Source: Castanea sativa
Lineage: Eukaryota; Streptophyta; Magnoliopsida; Fagales; Fagaceae
Direction of reading: 5' to 3'
NCBI RefSeq assembly: GCF_040712315.1
Contig: NC_134021.1
Coordinates: 42,791,001 to 42,855,000 of the forward strand
DNA: 64,000 nucleotides
How positions within the stretch are numbered: position 1 is the first letter of the stretch; every line of letters begins with the position of its first letter. Shown here in pieces: positions 56,368-64,000 of the stretch. Under the pieces are notes generated by a model. It worked only from the letters and a program-made list of their open reading frames with translations, had not been told where the DNA came from and ran no database searches. The translations under genes were made by a program, and so were the position numbers.

Positions 56368-59300
56368 ACCACCAAAATAAGGGTGGGAAGAAAAAGAAAG
56401 TTGTGAGATATTTTAAAATAGAGATGTGTGTACTCATTTTTAAGAAATGTGTCTAACATGTATGAGATAGTTTGTACTAATTTTATGAGTAGTAAAAATT
56501 TGATGGCAAGATGATTAGATTGGATATGCCACGACATCTACACCCATAAAAAAAAAAAAAAAATCAAAATCAAAATTGTCACACTTTAACACAATAACCA
56601 GAAAATTTCTTTTGTTAGTGTTACTATTACATTCCATTTCCCTTACCCTAAAACATGGGGGTTCTAAAAATAAAATTAAAAACCCTGATCGAGAGTTTAG
56701 GATAAATTACTTGTGGTTAGTAGAATCTTCTACTAAACAAATTGTAAAAATTAAAATTTAAAATCCTTGACTGAATAAATTTGAAAACCAAAGTAAAAGT
56801 GGTCTTATTTTATAAACAATGTTGTACATGTGAGTTATGGATGCATTTTTACCAGATTGCCTTTCAATTTTGTCTCTACTTAAACCTAAGGGTGTACGGT
56901 ATTTTTGAACTGATGAAATGTTCAACCAAAATAAGGGTAGATTTTTTGTGTAAGCATGATTTAGAATATATAACACATTTGGGTAGTTTCCATAAAAATA
57001 AAATTAAAAATATTTGGGTAGAATTATCCAAGAATGAGAGTATCCAACACATTAGGGTAACATTTTCCAAGAATGATTTGGTCAAGATTGTCTAAAAGCT
57101 ACTTAATGATGGGAAAAACTATCATGCACCCCCACCACTTGGATAGGAGCATCCAAGAACTTCAAAAGTAGTTAAGTGTTCTTGTCTCTCAAGTTGATAG
57201 GAATTTCTTCTTAGAAAAAAGCAGTTGACAGAAATTACTTGTCCAATTTGACTATAAAAAAAAATGTTGAACTTATTTCTTTTCTTTCTTCTTGTTTGTT
57301 TTTGTTTTTGAACATCATATTTTTCTTTTTCTAGTCTTGAATGACATATATTATTGTTGCTATGATTTTTAGTTCTCAAAAACTATTAATTTTCTAAAGA
57401 TTTGTTTGCATTTTTCTAACCGCTTTTACCAAACACTTTATTTAGAAAAAAAAAAAAAAAACCAATTTCATTTATCATTTTTTTTTAAAACTGACACTTT
57501 TCAAAAAAACGAAATTTCAAAAAACTGAACAATAATGCAGGTTCATTTATGCCCGCGGGACCATGAGGTTTTGGATTAGAGTATCCAAAACGTATATGAT
57601 AGACTTGCCATTGTCCAACAATCATTCCATCAATTTTGGCCAAAAAGTTAAATGATTCGCACTCACCATTTGGATAGGAGCGTATAAGAAATTTCATGTT
57701 GACACAAATTACTTGAATTTTTCTTTGAAAATTTGAATTTTTTTATTATAAACATAGTATAATTTAAATTTATGATGTCCACGCCACTTCTTGATGATCA
57801 TTTCTATCAATAAATTAAGATACCGACTAATTTTTTTGTATACCCACACATTTGGGGAGTATTTTCCAAGAATCATTTGGTCAAGATTGGCTAAAAGCTA
57901 TTAACCCTCACCAGGGCCACCACATGAATAGGAGTGTCCAAGAGCTACTAAAGTAGTAAGCTGTTGTTGTCTCTCAAGTTGACTGGAATTTCTTCTTTAA
58001 AAAATCAGTTGACAGAAATTACTATACTAGAGTTGTTAAATTTGACTATTAGAAAAAAAAAAAAAGATGTTGAATTTATTTCTTTTTACCTTTGTTTTTA
58101 ACGTCATTTTGTTTTTCTTTTTTTAGTGTTGAATGATATTTACTATTGTTGCTATGATTTTTTAGTACTTCAAAACTTTTAATTGCATCACTGCACACTC
58201 TTAGTGCGATGATCACTTCATAAATATAAGTACTTGTGGGGTATGGGGGTTAAGGGCCGGAGTTCAAATCTCTAGTAGTGAGTTTCACACACATATATAC
58301 ACTTAGATTAAGTTAGATTAGAATTTCAATCTTATATTTAAAAAAAAAAAAAAAAAACTAGTAATTGCTAAAGATTCATGCCTGTTTGAGATGCACTTAT
58401 AAGCTAGCTTATTACTTATTTTTTTCTATTATTTACGGGTCCTACATACATCACCTACTTATTTGATTTAACTTAAAACTAGATAGGTTGTTTCCAAACA
58501 AACACCTAGAAAGTTGTTGAATTTATTTCTTTTACTTTATATTTTCCTTCTTGAGTGTTGAATGACATGTAATATTGTTGCAACGATTTTTAGTTCTTAG
58601 AACTATTTGTTGTCAAAGAAGATTTAAGTATATGAGAAAAGTTAGAGGATGTCCTAAAGCTATTGTTTTATGAACTATTTTTAGAAATATTTTATGAGTA
58701 AAATTATAAAACAATTAATTTTTTTACGGATATTATAAACTTTCATCGGGTGTATATGTACATTTGTACCAAGGTGAAGACTTTCCCACCGGATCTTTGG
58801 GGACTTGGTCACTTGGACCATATTATCTTTTAGCAAACTCGTTAATTTATGACAATATTATTCTAGCAAGCTAGTTCGCACCCTTAAGTCATATATTAAT
58901 TTAATTGTTATGCGCAACATCAAAAGAAAGTGCTTAAGTATGGAATAGGATACCATTTGATGAAATTTATTAATTTAATTTGTTTATCATCTACGTTGAT
59001 GTTGAGGATTTGTACTTACTGATAACTAATAACTATAACAAACCATGGGAAAAATAAGAATCAAATTGCCTATACAATTTCTTCCTCAAAAAAAAAAATT
59101 GCCTATACAATTTTGTATAATCAAAATTCAAAATGCAAGAGGTAACACAGTCTTGATGAAGTATAAGTCTAGAAAGAGGATTTGTGGCAAGAGAGAAAAA
59201 ATAATTCCCAAAAAGGGGAAGAAAAGATTTTCGTGCCTAAAACATGTAACTGGTGATTGATTTATGGTTTACTAATAATAATAATAATAAATATATTTAT

Positions 59301-60094
59301 TATGATTAAATTATGCATTCACACAATAGAGTTTGACTGTACAATTTTGAATGATTTTCTTATAAGAGTTATGACGCTGAAAAAAAAAGGGAGAATATAC
59401 CAATTGACAACGCTTTATTTATTTGTTCTTTTGCTAGGTAAATAGGGAAGTGAAAATTTATATGCTACCAAGTTAAAATAAGCCTTTCAGAATAATTCAT
59501 CAGTAATGAAGGGTTGCGTAGCAAAAAAGTTGCACAACTTTTAATTATTAGTTGGATAGAAGTAGAACATTCAAAACGTATATGATGGTCATGATATAAG
59601 CGTATTAATGGGGTTTTATTTATGGTATGGAATTCTTTGTCTTCTCAGTGTCACACTATTATGAAGTCCTCACATTTTGGCAACTTCCTCAAATCATTGT
59701 TAAAATGGTCCAAAAGCAATAAATATAAATCCCCATCAGTTATAAATATGGTTCCTATGTCCCGCCATTGACTAAACAACTTTGATCACTGATGTGTAGG
59801 CATTCCTCTACATCTAGAGAGATAGTCAATACCCATAATGAGTTAATGACTAGTAACTATAACAACACCCTTCTAAAATGTACTAATCAAATATCGGTCT
59901 ACACCAACCTATATAGACTATAACGAGGGATTTCTGGTCCTTCAGCTAGTACCAGAAAAATAATTTAGAAAAAAAAGGGTTATAAAATTGGGTTAATATA
60001 CTTACTAATATTTGGGCATATAAAATATTTGGATTTTATATATTAATTAGTCATTCTCCTTGCCTAATCAAAATGACATTCAATACGGTATTAA
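56368..60094. repeat. tandem unit C of the triplicated array
   Basis: About 3.73 kb, without the solo LTR and without the Tourist MITE. Its left and middle parts are very close to unit B. Its tail after about 59,760 differs from A and B (CCCGCCATTG, a GAG deletion, and a rewritten stretch near 59,830-59,860). It then continues at 60,095 into F-box-flanking sequence instead of another unit. Confidence 0.85.
58187..58353 (+). mobile_element. tRNA-derived SINE in unit C
   Basis: Same insertion as in units A and B. The B box region is GGAGTTCAAATCTC, and flanks are AAAACTTTTAATTGC (58,172-58,186) and AAAACTAGTAATTGC (58,354-58,368). Confidence 0.8.
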
Positions 60095-61030
60095 ATACAC
60101 TTTAACATCTCGTCTGTTACTTGGATGGCCAACCTCAAAGGGTGAAAAACTTTAAGAAAATGGGAAACAAAAGTGCTAATAATGAGATGAAATTACCAGT
60201 AGATCAGGGTAAAAAATTAGCAATTTTGCTATCATTTTAGTTTTTCAATCACATGTTTGTTTATATTAACAAAAGAAAAACACTTAATTTAATGAAATCC
60301 TTCCTTCAAGACTTTTTTTTTTTTTAATTTGAAATTTTTTTCTTTCATTAAGTTCTCTAAAATCCAATCTCAGTTAACTGTTGACATGCATATATTGGCT
60401 GATGATGCAAGATATTAGTGAGCTGATCGTCCAAACTAAGAAGCTCTAGAAGACCTGTAAGGGAGAAAAAACAAAAGCTCTCAAAGTGCACTGATGTGGT
60501 GCTAGCTAAGGACTCTCTGATGATTAAGTTATAGCCTCACAAAAAATCTCCAAAAACTCTAAATGTGTAACAATAAAATGAAAATATTGGTTAGAATCTC
60601 ACCAGGTAAAGATCCCCATTGTATTGACTTCTTGTTGTCTGACATTGCCGCTGAATTCGGACAGAGATGACAGAGGAAAGGAAGGTTGTGGAATACTGTA
60701 ATGGGTAGAGTGTGGAGTGAAGGAGAGAATTTGGGTCTGGATTCTGTACTTAAAACCGGTAACCTGGTCATAGTGGTGTGCAATCAACCCATTGAACAAC
60801 CAAAATCCAATACAGTCTTCCTAGTTGGTTTTCATGGGTTGGGTTCTTAAGTTTTTTATTCCCTTCAAATTCAGGTAATTTTCAATCCAAACAAGTTGAT
60901 CCAATTCACACTATCAAATATAATAAAGAATATATGTATTTAAAATTTGTTGATTTAATCATTCTATATTTTGTTAGTTTAAATTTGTTAGCTTGAGAGT
61001 TAGTTTTGATCAAATCGGATTATTATGACT
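59862..61030. repeat. F-box gene flanks, paralogous to 19.6-20.3 kb and 32.0-32.3 kb
   Basis: The part 59,862-60,655 parallels 19,610-20,330, and 60,715-60,985 parallels 32,040-32,310. Together they show the original order on the - strand: 5' flank, ATG and F-box start, then downstream sequence, but with nearly the whole coding body missing. Confidence 0.7.
60559..60645 (-). pseudogene. F-box gene fragment, N-terminus only
   Basis: From the ATG at 60,645 the - strand reads MSDNKKSIQWGSLPGEILTN then IFILLLHI-stop. WGSLPGEILTNIF is the start of an F-box. The rest of the F-box and the substrate-binding part are absent, so it is a truncated relic of the same family as 26.8-27.9 kb. Confidence 0.75.
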
Positions 61031-61059
61031 AATTAAATAAATTTTAATATTTGTGGAAG

Positions 61060-62300
61060 GAAATTTTTATATTTACAGAAGCAGTGAAACCATTTTTTGC
61101 ATGGGCCACAGAAGTCTTTGCTTGAAAGGCGAAAAGGCAATTAAATTTCGAAACGATTATGTACAGTACTCGTATGTTCTAGCAAATAATGTTGAGAACT
61201 CAAAATTTAAATTTTTTAAAAAAAGTGATAATAGGTGTTTTGAAGATGTTTCATGCCATCCAGTAGTTCATTTATCGAAGAGGTTCAAACTATCAAAAGT
61301 AAAAGGGACGAGATCAAAGCTTGTAGGATCATGCATAATTCATTGGACTGCAAAATGGCTTTTCCAAAGTACTTTTAGACTTCACAATTTGGCTTCCAAA
61401 CATCTAAACCCATCACTTACAAAGAGTTACAACGGAATGCTTGATTAATGTGCTCCATATGGAGAGTATTCAGTTTCTCTCAATTCTCTGCTGCACCTTG
61501 TCAAGGATGATTGAAGGATAGAAATAAATTCTGAATTATTGAATGCTTCTATGTTGGACCAGTGTCATTTTTTAGATCTCTTGGTACAGAATTATGGAGA
61601 CAATGAAAATTGTTACGACAAGGGAATTGTTATTAGGGTGGTAGAATCTTATGTTTCTTTTTGTTTTGAGCAAACTCATAGCAAAAATATTTTCCTTTGG
61701 AAGATCGATAGATAGTTATCTTACCCTTATTGCAAGGGTGAGAATCTTGGTGCAAAAAGTTCTCAGTTACTTGCAGAAGCATTGCCAAAAGATGCTTGGT
61801 ATTATGATGACAACCTCTATAGAGCCATTGACATGTATCCCAAGCCACAGAAATTTTTTCATTCCTAGTGATGATTACATTTTTTGAAAATTGAGTTTCT
61901 AAAGACCAACAATCATAAAGCTCAATGTTGTCTTTTAATGGATATTTTAAAGCTCAATGGCAGTAAAATCTCTTTAGACAAATTTCAAATCTTAGCATTT
62001 TATCAATGGACTTCAAAAACTTGTAAACTCATATCTATTTCTGCCACAGAAGCACTTAAATTTAAGGACCAATTGACCATTCTTTTGGGACCATTTATGC
62101 AATTACACCCTAGCTTGATAAACGAAGAAAGATCAAGTGGATGTAAAAATACTTGAATACCATAAATTATCATAAGAAACACATGAGCACGTGATGAGGA
62201 ACAATCGGCTGCCCTTGAAAATCACAACATGATTCATCCTGCTAGAGCAAGTAAACGTTACAAAGTCAAAGAGAGCTTTTGGATCAAATCTATATAATAT
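61060..62300 (+). pseudogene. NPH3-domain (BTB-NPH3 family) gene, decayed
   Basis: NPH3 proteins act with CUL3 in signalling such as phototropism. Scattered over several + strand frames are NPH3 landmarks in the right order: a VVESYVSFCFEQTHSKN region, DSYLTLIAR (in another frame), SQLLAEALPKDA, DDNLYRAIDMY, and finally KILEYHKLS-stop-ETHEHVMRNNRLPLKITT-stop-FILLEQVNVTKS at about 62,140-62,270. The 131-codon frame at 61,053-61,448 (FKLSKVKGTR, WTAKWLFQSTFRLHNLASKHLNPSL) probably belongs to it, but I cannot prove that. Many stops and frameshifts, and no introns seen. The BTB part was not found. Confidence 0.65.
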
Positions 62301-62329
62301 TTAATTGCTGAAATGTAGTATTTATTGTT

Positions 62330-62745
62330 ACGTGCTTTTTGGAAGTGTGAAGCTATTCAACCTGTGTGGAATCAGGATTTTAGATGGATGGATCGGGCCA
62401 CAACCTCCCTTGGTTCATTCCCCAATTTATTTGCTCTAATACGAAACCAACCTCATGCAGGAGAACTGTTTGCTGTTACTGCTTGATACCTATGGACTTG
62501 ACGCAACAAAAGCCAATTAAATGAGGCCATTATAATTTATACCATCCTCGGTGACTGTCCTGGAGTTGCTAGTTGCTAGAAGAGCAGTCTTATTTGCCAA
62601 AGAAATAGGGATTAATCACTCGATTTTTCAGGTGATTCCGAAGTTGTTGTCAATTCTCTTTGTAAGGGTGAGTTGTTATTTGTTTCTTTGGCAAACTAAT
62701 ATGGCACATAAGACTGTGGCACATATTAGTTTAGAGTATTAACGC
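62330..62745 (+). pseudogene. LINE ORF2 C-terminal relic
   Basis: The + strand, in changing frames, reads RAFWKCEAIQPVWNQDFRW, SFPNLFALIRNQPHAGELFAVTAW, RNKSQLNEA and then LELLVARRAVLFAKEIGINHS, as in the linker and RNase H-like region of plant LINEs. A stretch corresponding to the RNase H start is deleted. Confidence 0.7.
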
Positions 62746-62934
62746 GCCACACTAATGAATAGAACATACATTGTTCATAATGCAAGTATCATTTTGTTGA
62801 ATAATCATATTCTCTTCGGCTCTTCTAGACTGTGGCGCAATGTATGGCCTATGACTTTAATATTCAGCCAAAAGGTACACTATATATACAGGTGAGTTGT
62901 TATTTATACCAGGATGCGTCTTAAAATTTAAATT

Positions 62935-64000
62935 TAGGCCCACTGTTGACTAGCCCTTTTATTGTTGAGGCAGGGGCTTGCTCCAAGCATTCCCAAAATA
63001 AACCCAGCCCAGGTATTACAGGCCCATTTGTTGAGGATGGTAAGTTAGAGTCAAGCACCTCAGGCCCGAGCTCAATCTCGAATGGTGCGAGTGCTAAGGT
63101 GTTCCCTGCGGGCTCGGTGTTTGATTCTCTACCACCAAGGAGGACAGTGATGGCTCCGATGGTCACCTTGGGCTCGAATTCTTCCATATTGGCACCGGAA
63201 GTTCTTGGTGGGAGTGGGTCTAGCGTCTAGGTGAGCCCGAGCTGGTTTACCCAGTCCCCCACCTTGCCGATATTGACAGCGGAAGTGGTCCCGGCTGCAT
63301 GCAAGTTGGGTTCATCACCTTTAGCTCTGATATGTCCTTTGTTGGAGCCGGCGGAGACGAAGGTGTTGTCTTCAAGGGACCTCATAGAAAAACTGGTGGA
63401 GAAGTCGTCATCTCCGGCAACGACGAAGGATGAGGATGATGAATTATTGGGTCCGGTGGTAAGGGCAACGGAGCATGAGGCTTCTGATGGTAAGGTGGTA
63501 TTTAATTCTTCTCCCACTATTAGGGAATTGGTCAGTGATTTGGACAAATCATGGGGTAATTTCAAAGAGTGGATGCTACAATTGCGGGATGGTTGACAAG
63601 TAGTGATTCCGCTATCTCTATATTGATCTACAAAGAGTGTGTCGGATTGCTCAGTCACTGATGTAGAGACTGTAACAAGTAATGATTCTTTTATCAATGA
63701 TGTTCAGATGGTTAGTTGGGCAGAGGACTGTGATGGGTTTGTGGATTCTTTGTCTATTGTTAATGAGGTAGAGGGGGAGATGTGGGATTTTGATGAGAGG
63801 TCGATGACTTGGGAGTGTAGTGGCAAGCCTTTAGTTGTGGTACCTTTGGCCACAGAACTTCCTTTGGAGTTGGAGTGTAGTTCTGAGCTGGGGCTTGGGT
63901 GTAAGGAGTCGGTTGATGGTAATAATTTATCACAATGGGTAACAAATCGGATTAAGGCTTTTAGAAAATTAGTGGGCACTTCTTTGGAAGGTTTTGGAGG
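62935..64000 (+). pseudogene. 5' part of a LINE (between ORF1 and ORF2 endonuclease), runs off the window
   Basis: A G+C-rich + strand frame runs from about 62,946 to the window end with stops near 63,228, 63,594 and shortly after. It is Ser/Pro-rich and ends NLSQWVTNRIKAFRKLVGTSLEGF, a phrase I associate with the linker before the endonuclease of plant L1-type LINEs. The antisense frames of similar length are shadows. It appears inactive, but it is better preserved than the other LINEs here. Confidence 0.6.

Noticed and set aside
48475..57095. Frames of about 60-104 codons repeated in all three units (for example 52,350-52,664 and 56,781-57,095)
   Set aside because: They recur only because the DNA is duplicated; open in both strands, AT-driven composition, no family resemblance.
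46013..57960. CRISPR-like spacing of the recurring module
   Set aside because: Copies are diverged, irregularly spaced and lie in plant nuclear DNA with no cas genes.
59045..59260. Basic 71-codon frame in unit C (MGKIRIKLPIQ...)
   Set aside because: The frame is not kept in units A and B because an A-tract of different length shifts it, so it is unlikely to be a gene.
62921..63697. Antisense frames of 88 and 156 codons
   Set aside because: They mirror the + strand LINE frame, which alone carries recognisable LINE linker motifs.

Overview
The window is nuclear DNA of a flowering plant, most likely a woody eudicot. The evidence is split genes with GT-AG introns, very AT-rich spacers, long (GA)n, (TA)n and (TAA)n runs, and a dense layer of nested plant-type transposons (solo LTRs, L1-type LINEs, tRNA-derived SINEs, terminal-inverted-repeat MITEs, Helitron-like ends). 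Several of these repeats look to me like families seen in Fagaceae (oak and chestnut relatives); that is memory-based inference, not a search result.

Only two genes look intact. (1) On the + strand at 8,852-18,898 is a 16-exon gene for the plastid-targeted, bifunctional phosphoribosylaminoimidazole (AIR) carboxylase of purine synthesis, with a PurK-like ATP-grasp half and a PurE-like half. Its spliced frame closes at 649 codons. Its introns hold a LINE tail, a hairpin MITE and a 1.7 kb long-TIR element that itself contains a LINE copy with a perfect 19-bp target duplication. Exon 10 has a partial tandem copy in front of it that keeps an open frame. (2) On the - strand at 41,478-44,776 is a two-exon leucine-rich-repeat receptor-like protein (1,068 codons, no kinase) with a recent in-frame 94-residue duplication inside the LRR array.

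Layout: 1-8.8 kb is spacer with a solo LTR, a SINE and nested MITEs reaching the first gene's promoter. 8.85-18.9 kb is the purine gene. 19.6-32.3 kb is a graveyard of pieces of an F-box gene family (the main pseudogene is at 26.8-27.9 kb), cut up by MITEs, a SINE, a LINE and a 2.9 kb Helitron-like element. 33-41 kb holds an LTR, LINE relics and spacer. 41.5-44.8 kb is the receptor-like protein. 45-60.1 kb is repeat-built: a roughly 120-bp module recurs about 13 times, and a roughly 3.7-4.0 kb unit occurs three times in tandem (47.96-60.09 kb). The middle unit is a chimera of its neighbours, as expected from unequal crossing-over, and it alone carries a solo LTR. 59.9-61.0 kb repeats the F-box flanks seen at 19.6-20.3 and 32.0-32.3 kb. 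61.06-62.3 kb is a decayed NPH3-domain gene, and 62.3-64 kb is LINE sequence running off the end.

No bacterial-type operon, CRISPR array, rRNA gene or convincing tRNA gene was seen. The features most worth a second look are the chimeric triplicated array, the exon-10 duplication in an otherwise conserved enzyme, and the LRR duplication in the receptor-like protein.
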